A stretch of DNA of 64,000 bases. It comes from Flaccisagitta enflata (taxonomy: Eukaryota > Chaetognatha > Sagittoidea > Aphragmophora). Shown here one piece after another: positions 10,401 to 20,023 of this stretch. The stretch lies in NCBI GenBank assembly GCA_965153355.1, contig OZ231126.1, positions 104,470,001 through 104,534,000 of the forward strand, in the 5' to 3' direction. The translations under genes and the position numbers were made by a program. The stretch's first letter is position 1; the number at the start of each line of letters is the position of its first letter. The notes below the pieces were generated by a model. That model searched no databases. It was given only the letters and a program-made list of their open reading frames with translations, and had not been told where the DNA came from.

Positions 10401-12000
10401 AGCAAAGGCAAATGCGCCCTCTGTGAGTGGATATGACCCTAGTAAGCCAATTAGCCAATTTTCATACCTTGACTTTACGTCCCTTTATCCAGCTCAGACA
10501 ATAGATAACTATTTTGCATACAAAAACTTTAAAGAATGGACACCCACCCAGGTAGATGAGTATTTTCAAAAAATGAAGTCAGACTACATCTGGGACAGTT
10601 GGACGGACACGCACGCGATTTTACGCCAAAATGAAGATGGAGCTAATTTGCATATTGGCTTAGTTTTTGTGTGCTCTATTAGAACCAGGCCTGAACATCA
10701 TCAGAAATTTGATAGTTTCCCTCCCTGTCCCCATTATATTTATATAACAAAAAATATTCTATCACGTCTACAAGTTAAATTAATGGAGAAATTAAACAAA
10801 AAAGAGGACAAAAATGAAAGGCTGGTTTTAAGCTTATTAGACAAAGAAGATATTGTATTAGATTGGAGGTACTTGCGCTGGTGTCTTAGCCATGATTTGA
10901 TATTATTGAATGTGAAAAGTATTATAGAATTTGAAATGGAAGATTACATCACTAATGTCATGACTATGTTTACAGAAAAACGCAGACAGGCTAAAACCAA
11001 GCTACAAATGCAATTATGCAAGGAATTATCCTGCATGATTTATGGGAAATCGGCTAGTTCCCAAAAAAACTATCTGGACGCTGTCATAGTTCATGACAAA
11101 AAAAGTTTTGTTAAAAATGTTCAAAAATTACATTTCAAGTCATTTAAAGAATTTACCACTGGCAGCGGTATTGTGACTTTTCATAAAAAATCTTATGTCG
11201 CGTCCAATCCGATTCATATCGCGTTTCAAATATTACAATTAGCCAAAAGACAGATGCTAATATATTACTACGATATTAGCAATGTTAAATTAGGTCATAA
11301 TTATTATATAAATAGGCTAACCTATAGTGACACCGACTCCCAAATGACATTACATACATTTAATGATAATAATTGCAATAACCTATGGCCTTATTGTCTT
11401 GACAGAAACAGCCTTGAGGCTACTGCAGCCCCTCCCACCACTGAGGCCAAAGATATCTTCGTTATTCATCGCGAGATGGCTTCGATAATCGACTCATCGG
11501 CTCTAGGGGACGACCATATTTTCTTCACCCAGGATATCTCAGAATTGGAGAAAAAACGACTTTTGGACCTTAAAGTGACCAATAGAAAAAGGCTTGGCAC
11601 TTTAGGATGGGAATGCCCATCGCAAATAAAAATTTTCTGTGGCCATAAGTGTAAATTGTATGCGATATTACTAGAAAATAATTCAGAAATTATTAAGGTA
11701 AAAGGAGTGACACAAAAACACTTATCTTTGAGATTTGATCATTTTTACCGTTTTTTACTGGGACCAAAATATGAAATGCTTTGCTCACAGTCTTCCATAC
11801 GTAGTAAAAATTTGCAGTTATCTCATGACACTTTTACAAAAAAACTAACTGACAAATTAGAACTGAAAAGATATTGGCTTAGTGGGAATATTCACAGCTT
11901 AAGTTATGGCAATAGATTAATACCACTTATTGAAGAATGTTGGGAACTTTTAGACAGATTAGTAGACACAGTCTGTCAAAATATAGGTGAAACCAGCTAA
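7408..12000 (+). CDS. PolB: Protein-primed family B DNA polymerase of Polinton-1 (one in-frame stop)
   Basis: One reading frame runs from 7336 to 12000. It is broken only by TAA at 8071-8073, which separates an N-terminal part (ATG 7408) from a 1287-codon part (ATG 8137). The N-terminal part has Cys/His pairs (ICAFC, CYFC, ICSNC). In the large part, counting from 8137, Exo I is VFDIETF near 310, Exo II HNGKNFDN near 480, and Exo III near 550. An HNH-like insertion CPTCG..LDHDYF..CSKCN lies at about 412-465, polymerase motif A YLDFTSLYP near 777, motif B KELSCMIYGKS near 965, and motif C YSDTDSQ near 1064. These are the hallmarks of Polinton/adintovirus polymerases that replicate linear DNA from a protein primer. 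The coding sequence is strongly AT-rich, unlike its upstream neighbour. The stop may be a mutation, an error or a recoding site. Confidence 0.92.
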
Positions 12001-12425
12001 AAATCACTCAAATCCATGCAAAAACATGAAAAACGGCATTGGGCAGGGTCACTACAGCCTTATCTCCGCCCCCGCCCCCACCCCCATGAAAAAACGGCAT
12101 TGGGCAGGGTCATTACAGCCTTATCTCCAACCCCGCCCCACCTTCTTCGCCCCCCCCCAGCCCCTTTTGGGGCAGGGTCAATCCCTGTTACTGCTGCTGT
12201 TGCAAATTAGCATGTATTATTGTATGTATAGATTAGCATGTATCATTGTGCATCATTTGTTCATTATTTTATAATTCATTTTTGTGCCTATTTCATTTCG
12301 TTTATGCTCATTTGTTCATTGTTATCATAGTCGGAAAAACAAAGATACAAACAAAACAAGCAAACAAAGCAAACAAACAAAGACTCTAATTAAAAAAACA
12401 CTAAAATCGCCACAAAAGACCAAAG
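12001..12425. repeat. Tandem GC-rich repeat and AT-rich spacer after PolB
   Basis: A unit of about 58 bp containing AAACGGCATTGGGCAGGGTC and ACAGCCTTATCTCC occurs twice at 12027-12135, with a degenerate third end near 12180. The rest is spacer with repeated TGTATTA and TTTGTTCATT phrases. Confidence 0.7.
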
Positions 12426-12797
12426 ATGGAAGACATCGCATGTCCTACAAAGGGCCGTCATTGTGCCCCATGTCTCAATTTCAGCATCCGACGCGTCATG
12501 GTTGATGCGTCATTCACGCGCATTTTAGAGTGTTGGGAAGATCGCGTGAGCCTCGGGTGCAACGATGAAGCAACACGCATCTCACTCAACCATCGTATCA
12601 AAATGATGCATCGCGTGCAGTTCACGATTCGCGAATTCTTCCTCAAGTTTGAAGTGGGCGCTTTCCACGACGCGTTTTGTGTCCTTTTCCGATTTCCCCT
12701 CCAAAACGCAATAGAAACACTTGGAAACGAGCTAATGGGAGAATTAGCTCATTATTTCAAAGCATACATGGACGACTGTCTTATGTTAACAAAATAA
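12426..12797 (+). CDS. Small CxxC protein A, unknown
   Basis: ATG at 12426, 123 aa. The N-terminus has CAPC after a few residues, followed by a mostly helical-looking, moderately basic chain (IRRVMVDASFTRILECWED..MGELAHYFKAYMDD). Length, CxxC position and hydrophobic spacing resemble the next gene, so the two may be tandem duplicates. No known family recognised. A zinc-binding regulatory or packaging accessory role is speculative. Confidence 0.6.
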   Translation: MEDIACPTKGRHCAPCLNFSIRRVMVDASFTRILECWEDRVSLGCNDEATRISLNHRIKMMHRVQFTIREFFLKFEVGAFHDAFCVLFRFPLQNAIETLGNELMGELAHYFKAYMDDCLMLTK

Positions 12798-12900
12798 AGA
12801 CTTATTATTCACTTTTTCTTGTACATATTTCATTCTATTTTTGTACATGTATTTCATAGAAACACACGCAAATCACACAAACACGTGCTTGCACAGAAAA

Positions 12901-13278
12901 ATGAAACCAAAGTGCCCAAATTGCCGTGCTAGCAAAGCAAAAAAAAACATTCGCCAAGCATATATCAAACAAATGATTGAAGAAGCTGGATGGTTCAATT
13001 TAGAAGAAGAATTGCAAGACTCTTACATCGAAACGCAAAATTCGCATACAAGGCAAATCATCTGGGAGAAACTAGAAGTCATGGCGGTCACAAACACTTA
13101 TTTATCAGCATATTTCCGCGACATCCACGCCGATTTGACACCCAGACGTGCATATCAACACATTTTTAGCATAGACTTAGATTTGATTGAATCCACTCTT
13201 GGCCCGGAATTCTCTCTTATGAAACTTGTCCAAAATGTCAAACTTTTCCATGAACTTGACGGTGTTTGTTTTCATTAA
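12901..13278 (+). CDS. Small CxxC protein B, unknown, possible paralogue of A
   Basis: ATG at 12901, 125 aa, begins MKPKCPNCRASKAKKNIRQ and continues with a helical chain (AYIKQMIEEAGWFNLEEEL). It lies about 100 bp behind protein A on the same strand. It shares the early CxxC, the IR(R/Q) segment after it and near-equal length. An upstream in-frame Met at 12841 is possible, but 12901 places the CxxC as in protein A. Confidence 0.6.
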   Translation: MKPKCPNCRASKAKKNIRQAYIKQMIEEAGWFNLEEELQDSYIETQNSHTRQIIWEKLEVMAVTNTYLSAYFRDIHADLTPRRAYQHIFSIDLDLIESTLGPEFSLMKLVQNVKLFHELDGVCFH

Positions 13279-14020
13279 TTTGTGCTATTAATTGTGTCAT
13301 TGAAATAGACTTATAATCGCATTACTTTTTTGTTTTTCCATCTTATCATCTAGCTTTGAGATTAGTGTTAAACAACCAGATAGAGTTTTAGCACTAAAAG
13401 ACGGACTAAAATAGGCAACAGATGGACGGACATGACTGTGAAACTCGTTACATAGTCAGCGGTACCCTATGCCCTTAAGATGGTATATGTGGGAATGAAA
13501 GGATAAGAGGGGCAGCGGCTCCGGAGGGGCCAATGACACATGATTCCACTACTTTGGTTTGAGAAACTGGTTTGAGGGGGCTGTGATGCTTGATTTGTAG
13601 TCTAAGGGACCTAATTTGGTGCTTATAGGTCTGATTTAGTTTTAAGAGGCCTGATTTGGTGCTTTAAGGCCTGATTTAGCTCTGAAGGTCTAATTTGTAG
13701 CTTTGAAAAAGAAAAAAAAGGGGGCAGATAGATGAAAACTATATAAAATTGCCCTATTTGGAATGTTAGGTCATTGGCTTTTGGGGCCGCTGCCCAAAAA
13801 TGATGGCTTCAAGAGGGCAGAAAAAAAAAGCCTTAAAATAGTCGGACGGATGGACATGGCTGTGGAACACCAAAATAGCCAGATAGACAGACGGACAAGG
13901 CCGTAGAACAGTCGTTTTGGGAGTTTTTTTGAGGATGCAGGATGCAGTATGATGAAGCAGTTGGCGATAACTTGGAGGTTTCTCAATATGGAGAGATGAA
14001 ATTTGGTTTAATTACCCAAA
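13279..14020. repeat. Non-coding region made of dispersed-repeat fragments
   Basis: Contains a GGGGCAGCGGCTCCGGAGGGG core at about 13508, degenerate units of GAGGCCTGATTTGGTGCTTT at 13590-13700, a second GGGGCCGCTGCCC core near 13783, and family-R-like GACGGATGGACATGG segments at 13415 and 13845. The same core and units occur inside the foldback element at 31.4-33.2 kb. No coding potential seen. Confidence 0.7.
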
Positions 14021-14400
14021 AGGTACCCATAAGGTACCCAAAAGGCCTAATTTATGATCAGCGGTACCCAAAAGACCTAATTTGTGATCAGCGGTACCCA
14101 AAAGGCCTAATTTATGATCAGCGATACCCAAAAGACCTAATTTGTGATCAGCGGTACCCAAAAGACCTAATTTGTGATCAGCGGTACCCAAAAAACCTAA
14201 TTTGTGATCAGCGGTACCCAAAAGACCTAATTTGTGATCAGCGGTACCCAAAAGACCTAATTTGTGATCAGCGGTACCCAAAAGACCTAATTTGTGATCA
14301 GCGGTACCCAAAAGACCTAATTTGTGATCAGCGGTACCCAAAAGACCTAATTTGTGATCAGCGGTACCCAAAAGACCTAATTTGTGATCAGCGGTACCCG
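14021..14400. repeat. 30-bp minisatellite, about 12 units
   Basis: Units contain GGTACCCAAAAGACCTAATT and TGATCAGC, with few substitutions (GACC/GGCC, TTTG/TTTA). Because 30 is divisible by three, both strands are open across it, but the product is purely repetitive and I do not call it a gene. Confidence 0.95.
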
Positions 14401-14912
14401 AAAAAAAATCTATGGTACATTCTTTTTTTTCATTCAGCACTGACTTGATTATTAGCTAACTGTCTTTTTGATTTGATTTCGTGAAATTTGTACATTTCAA
14501 GCAAAAAAAAAGTATTTTTTTGTAATTTTAATGTTTTTTATTGTGAATTAATAAAACAGTTTGCAATCAGTACATCTTTTTATACGTCTCAGTTAGGCAA
14601 TACGTCTTAATTACACTGTAATATAGATAGATACAACAAGTAATATAGTACAAAGTAATACTGCATATGAATATGCAGATGCAATGCAATAAAACACAAT
14701 AACGATGCATGGAAATGGTAGAAAATGCCACGATGGAATGAAATACAAAAGATAAAAAGACAACAAGAGAAAATATGTACAAAATGATTGTGTATTGAAT
14801 GTACGTTGAGGATATGCAATCAGCAAACAAATCAAGAAAAGACATACTAAATGGGTTTTGAAAAAAGCTACAAGGAAAAAAAAAATCATGAATGACCAAA
14901 GAAAGACACTGA
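14401..14912. other. AT-rich stretch without a recognised gene
   Basis: Downstream of the minisatellite and of the convergent 3' end of the next minus-strand gene. Only short hydrophobic open frames of AT-rich composition, none convincing. Confidence 0.5.
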
Positions 14913-16193
14913 TTACTCGTCTTCGTCGGAGAAAACCGGAGATTCGGGTCGGAGATTCAGGGGGCGATTCTGGGGCAATTTTTGGCCTTCAAAGGGGATG
15001 CCTTCGAAGGGGATTTCGATCTTCAGCGGTGGAAGAGGGTCAAGGCCGCGTTTCTCACGAAGAGATTGATCATTGTTTTTAGAAGATGACGAAGTCGACG
15101 GCAAATTTGGCGCACCTTCCTGCTGAGTGACCTCAGCAGCTGCTGACGTCGACGCCTCTGACGTAAGTTGCGGCGCCGCGGAGGCAGCGACTTGTTGATC
15201 GCGGGCTTTGATGAGTTCGAGGTATAGATCCCGGAGGATGGAGGATGGAGGGATGGAGGGAGGGAAGTTGATAGCCGGTTGGTGGGTCGCTTGGGCTGGT
15301 TGTTGTTGGATGTATTGGATGTGCGATGGGAGAAACGCGGAATTTGGGTTGAGCTGATGGTAGGATATAGCGCCAGTTGGCGCCGCTCCTGCTGCGACTG
15401 AGGGGCCTGGTTGCTGGCTTGGTTGCTGGATGGAAGGGGGTGGGATGATGAGTTCTTGTTTGATTGCCAAGGGTGCTGCGGCTGGCGCGAGTGGTTCGGC
15501 TGCTGCGGGCGGAAGTGGTGCGGCTGCTGCGGCTGCTGCGGGCGGAAGTGGTGCGGCTGCTGGTGGTTGTTCAATCTTGAATTGAATCGGCGCTGGGTTT
15601 TCCCTCTTGAATGCGACGGGTTCGATGTAATCGGCGCCGCCGTAGGCGTAAGCTTGGGCGCCGCCGTTGGCGTGAGCTTGGGCGCCGCCGTTGACGTGAT
15701 TGGGGGCGCCGTTGTTGATGTCGTTTTGCGCCCGAGCCTCGGCGATTCTTTGGTGGATGGCTTGCTCCAAGGCTTGGTTGTTGGCTTGCACCGCGGCATT
15801 GGAGTAGCGAATGGCTTTTTCCGCAGCTTGTTTTGGTTTCCAATTTGATGTGGAGCTGGATGGCGACGCTTCTTCTGAACTGGCAGGAGAGATTGGCGAA
15901 TAATGTAGAGGAGGATGATGAACGCGATTACTATTGCGTTCATGGTTGAGCTTGTGTCGCAGATCGGTGGGGGAAGCAGCGGAGGATGGTGGAGTGAGGG
16001 ATGGAGATCTTCTCACGCGTTTTGCTGCGCTGCCGCGTTCACTGTTACTGCTGCTGCTGCGTTGACGGCGACGATTGGGTCTGGAATTGACGTTGTCTGC
16101 ACCAAATTGGAAACGTGATCCCGAGCTTCCGTCTCTGTAAAATGAAAATGGAAAAAAAAACATAAGATTTACGAAATCAAAATAGGAAGCACA

Positions 16194-16259
<66 letters not shown>

Positions 16260-16756
16260 GGATGCAGGATATAAAACTGACATAATGACTTAGAATGACA
16301 GACAAACAGACTGACCAATGGACGGATGGACAAAGCCTCACATGCACGCGACTGAAAACTAACCTTTGATGGTTGTTGGTTGAACGTTGGTGTTGGTGTT
16401 GGTGTCTGCTTTGTTCTGCTTGCCCTTGTGCTTGATGGACTTGGCCTTGGTCGCGCCTGTGCAAAGCAAAGCAAGAAAAAAATGATTAAGTTTTTGGTGG
16501 GGGAAAAAAACTGAGCTCAAATTTTGATTTTCTTCCCCGCAACCCCCCCCTTCAAAAGAAAAAACACTCAGGACTCATAAAATGAAGCATATAAATCACC
16601 TGGAGATGGCGTTGGCTGGCGTTGGCTGGCGTTGGCTGGCGTTGGCTGGCGTTGGCTGGCGTTGGCTGGCTTGAGAAGATTGGAGTTGGTCTTGTTTGTT
16701 TTCGTGGAAAGCAAATGTTTTGGGATACTCGGACCTGTAAGGATCAAAGAAGAAAT

Positions 16757-16796
<40 letters not shown>

Positions 16797-17431
16797 AATC
16801 ATGACATAATGAATTAAATTTACTTAAGATATGAAAATTCACTCTTTTTTTCCCACAAATACCTAAGTTTCCTAAGTTTTTCCTCGATGGAATAGATGTG
16901 TTTGTAGAGCTTTTTGTAAAAGCCACAAAGATGGCAGCTACGAGAGGTGTGTTTAGTGGGATGGTGTTTGGTCTTGATGTATTTTTTTACTTTTTGAAGT
17001 GTTGGTCTAGCTTGAATCATGAGATTCAAAAGGTAGGCGTTGTTCAGGGGGAGACGAAAATCGAGAGTTTGAAAATCAAGACTCCCTTGAGAAACGGTCG
17101 GCTGAATGAGGTAGACGTTGGCGAAAATTCTCTGACCTTGTTTTTCAACGGTACACTTGGTAAAAATTTTTTGTGTTGGCGAAACTTGCGTATGTTTTGG
17201 ATTCCCAAATTTGGGGTCACGGTTTTGGCGTATCATTTTGTTGTATCCAAGCTTATGCTGAGCTAGCTCGGGTGAGATTTTCATAAGTTCTCCTAGTGTG
17301 TCTAGATTCAGTTTTATGTGTTGCGCTTCTTGCTTGTCGTAGTGCTTTGTAATTGATGCTTGTGTGCTGTAAATTTGCGTAAGCGTTTTTGTTTTTTTTG
17401 TTTTGGTGCGGATTTCCCCAATAAACTCCAT
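14913..17431 (-). CDS. Four-exon 685-aa protein with CxxC and Gln/Ser/Pro/Ala-rich tail
   Basis: Exons 17431-16824, 16734-16600, 16456-16364 and 16134-14913. All introns are GT-AG and the summed length (2058 nt) is an exact multiple of three, which supports the model. The start MEFIGEIRTKTKK lies just after an 18-bp repeat. The N-terminal 200 residues look globular and basic and end with CHLCGFYKKLYKHIY. Exon 2 encodes QRQPTPANAS repeats. The last exon has a basic RRRQRSSSS..KRVRR segment, Ala/Pro runs, two KIEQ/KQEL-like motifs and an acidic end. It looks like a nuclear, disordered regulatory or DNA-binding protein. I do not recognise a family. The introns contain (CA)n and (GATA)n. Confidence 0.7.
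16193..16258. repeat. (CA)n microsatellite in an intron
   Basis: About 33 CA units between the acceptor at 16135 and the donor at 16363 of the 685-aa gene. Confidence 0.95.
16605..16672. repeat. 10-bp coding minisatellite
   Basis: Six to seven units of CTGGCGTTGG inside exon 2 of the 685-aa gene. On the minus strand the 10-bp unit produces a 10-residue protein repeat (QRQPTPANAS). Confidence 0.9.
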
Positions 17432-17439
17432 GGTTACGG

Positions 17440-17550
17440 ATGTGTTTATGTGACGCAATGTGTTTATGTGACGCAATGTGTTTATGTGACGCAATGTGTT
17501 TATGTGACGCAATGTGTTTATGTGACGCAATGTGTTTATGTGACGCAATT
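17440..17550. repeat. 18-bp minisatellite upstream of the 685-aa gene
   Basis: Six units of TGTGTTTATGTGACGCAA directly before the start codon on the minus strand. The frame is open through it (LRHINT repeats) up to 17740, so an upstream start is possible, but coding is not supported by other evidence. Confidence 0.9.
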
Positions 17551-17775
17551 CTTGTAAAGAGTAAAGAGTAAAGAGTGAGATGGCGTGGGAGGCGAGAAGA
17601 GAAGCAATGTAGATCAAGCTTGAGAGGTATGATCGAAAGTTTGTGATCTTAGAAGCTGCAGCCATGGCTTTTATATTGTCCAAAACCCATAATCCCCTTC
17701 GTATTTTTCCCCTCTTCCCCATACCGCTTTCCTCCTCCATCCTCTCTTTCTTTTTTTCGCGACATTTCTGTTTGT

Positions 17776-17836
<61 letters not shown>

Positions 17837-18198
17837 GATTCCGTTCCAGGTGTGACGCGAAATCTTGTCACAGTAAACATGCGTTGACTTTTCTTTCCCT
17901 CCCTAATCCGTTTTTCCCTCCCTTAATCCTTGTTTACTCACATGTCTCTCATTCATTTCATATTTACAGTGTTGAATCGCGTGTTTTGAATGCAAAAGTC
18001 ACCTGTGACATTTGTTTACGTCTGTCTTTCTGTCTGTCCACGTTTCTTTCTGTTTTTCTTTCTTTCTTTCTTTCCTTCTGTCTGACTGTCTGTTTATCTG
18101 CGTCTGTCTCTCTGTCTATCTGTCTGTCTTTCTCTCTGTCTGTCTCTGTCTGTCTCTCTCTGTCTGTCTGTCTCTCTGTCTCTCTGTCTCTCTCTCTG

Positions 18199-18237
<39 letters not shown>

Positions 18238-18558
18238 CTTTTTTCTCTCATGCATTCATTGTTGACACGCATTCCTCTCTGACTTTTAGAGTTAATCTCA
18301 CCTTTTGTTTGCAAACATTCCTCCCTCTCTCTCCTACTTCTTTTTCTTTCACTCATTCATTTCCCAGCTGTGATATTTCTCTTACACTTTTTCTTCTCTC
18401 TCATTGCATTCATTGTTGACACGCATTTCTCTCTGACTTTTAGATAATCTCACCTTTTGTTTGCAAACATCTTCTCACTTTCAAAGTTAATCTTCTCTGA
18501 TACTTCATTGTTTTTACTGGCAGGCGTTCCTCTCTCTCAACGTGAATCCTGACACGCG

Positions 18559-18590
<32 letters not shown>

Positions 18591-19230
18591 ACCCTCAACG
18601 TAAATCCTTTCATTGTTGACGCACGATTTCTCTCTCCTTCAACGAAACTGTGACAAACATTTTTCTTTTGTTCTCTTTCCCCAAACGCAAATATTGAACT
18701 TACCTTATTGTTCTCATCTCTCTCTCTCAAGAATGACACGCGTTCAAACAGATGTGGTTGCTCTCCCTTTCTCTCACTTACCTTGACCCTCTCTCTTTTG
18801 TTTTCTTCCCTTAATCTTGCTTGGGCGCTGACGTTTCTTCTTTCTTCTTTCTTCCTTTGTGTCTTTCTTTTTTTGGTCATTCATGATTTTTGTTTGAGTG
18901 AACTCAAATAATAACCGATCCGGGACGATGGGACCAAGCCCGATCTCATACCATTTGACAATGCTACACTGGCCAATGTTCTTTTCTGCGTTTCTGGTGG
19001 TAGCTCTGTTTTTACATATCCATCCATCACCTGGTTTTTCTTTCTTTTTTTCCCGCCTAGCATTAATCCTTTCTTTTTTTTCCTGGTTCTGGTCCTTTTC
19101 CCCCCTTTCTTTCGTCCCATTCCATTTTTCCTCCCCATTCCTTTTTTTCTCCCCATTTTTTTTCTTTTCCCCATTCCTTTCCTCTTTTTTTCTTTGTTCT
19201 TCTTTTTCAAGAAACGCAAAAATGAATTGT
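17551..19230. other. Long non-coding, pyrimidine-rich region with direct repeats
   Basis: (CT)n at 17776-17834, TTTC and TCTG arrays at 18030-18230. An approximately 90-bp segment (CATTCATTGTTGACACGCATT, CTGACTTTTAGA, ACCTTTTGTTTGCAAACA) appears at 18250-18320 and again at 18405-18470, with fainter copies later. T-rich DNA at 19030-19260. No gene seen. Confidence 0.7.
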
Positions 19231-19773
19231 TCATTTTTTTTCATTAATTTTTTTTTCTTGTTCAAGAAAAGGCAAATCTAATAACAATTCTTCTGGGGAT
19301 TTTTTTAATTTAAAAAGGGTTTTGGCTAAAAAAACAGTAAAAATGTCATATATATAGTTTTTTTCTTCAGGGAGCTTTGGACTATAGTATATTTTGATTA
19401 ATTCATTGCCAAATATTTTATGATAGCTGAAAAAAGCAAACTGTAAAACCCAACAGCCACACGAATGAAGATAGGAAGACTGTAAAGAACGGGACATATG
19501 AATTATTTTATCAGTATACCGCAATACTTTTTTATGCAAATCAGGGCACTCAGTAATTTTTGTCGAAAAGCTACATTCTAGTGAAAAATGCCCAGATATT
19601 AATGTATGGCAGTAGACCCAATGCGAGCCAATAGGGTCATCAGAATTTGAGAGATTGGCCACAAAACTTATATTTGGCCTGATATCAGGACAGTTGTCTT
19701 GAGAAAATACACCCAAAAATGACTTGGAAAGCGGGTCAGACCGGATGGCTCTATCAATAGTATATCCATTCAT
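19231..19773 (-). CDS. PRO: Adenain-like cysteine protease of Polinton-1
   Basis: ATG at 19773, 180 aa, close to the usual length of this family. Seen in order: FLGVFSQDNCP near the N-terminus (the G.(F/Y)..D..P element), the catalytic His block DPIGSHWVYCHTL near residue 49, and the Cys block LQSSYLHSCGCWVLQFAFF near 96-114, which matches the LQ..xxCG.(Y/W) pattern of adenovirus-type proteases. In adenoviruses and Polintons this enzyme matures capsid proteins. The very Lys/Glu-rich C-terminal end (EQEKKINEKK) runs into low-complexity DNA, so the native stop may have been altered. Confidence 0.83.
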   Translation of the reverse strand: MNGYTIDRAIRSDPLSKSFLGVFSQDNCPDIRPNISFVANLSNSDDPIGSHWVYCHTLISGHFSLECSFSTKITECPDLHKKVLRYTDKIIHMSRSLQSSYLHSCGCWVLQFAFFSYHKIFGNELIKIYYSPKLPEEKNYIYDIFTVFLAKTLFKLKKSPEELLLDLPFLEQEKKINEKK

Positions 19774-20023
19774 TTTTTTTCTTTATTTTTTTTTCTTTTT
19801 TTTTAGATTTTTATTTTTTTTTATTTTTTTTTATTTTTTTTTTAATTTTTTTTTATTTTTTTTTTTAATTTTTTTTTATTTTATTTTTTTTTATTTTTTT
19901 TTTTTTTTTTAAATCTTTTTTTTTTAAATTTTTTTTAAAATTTTTTTTTATTTTTTTAATTTTTTTTTTTTTCAAAAGTTTTTTTTTAATTTTTTTTTTT
20001 TTAAATTTTTTAATTTTATTTAT
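19774..20023. repeat. T-rich low-complexity tract
   Basis: About 200 bases of T runs broken by single A or AA, between the protease start and the MCP stop. No gene. Confidence 0.9.

Noticed and set aside
14021-14400. Regular 30-bp repeats resembling a CRISPR array
   Set aside because: The units are contiguous with no unique spacers, and the context is a spliced eukaryotic genome. It is a minisatellite.
19724-20023. Plus-strand poly-Phe frame
   Set aside because: T-rich low-complexity spacer between the protease and MCP genes.
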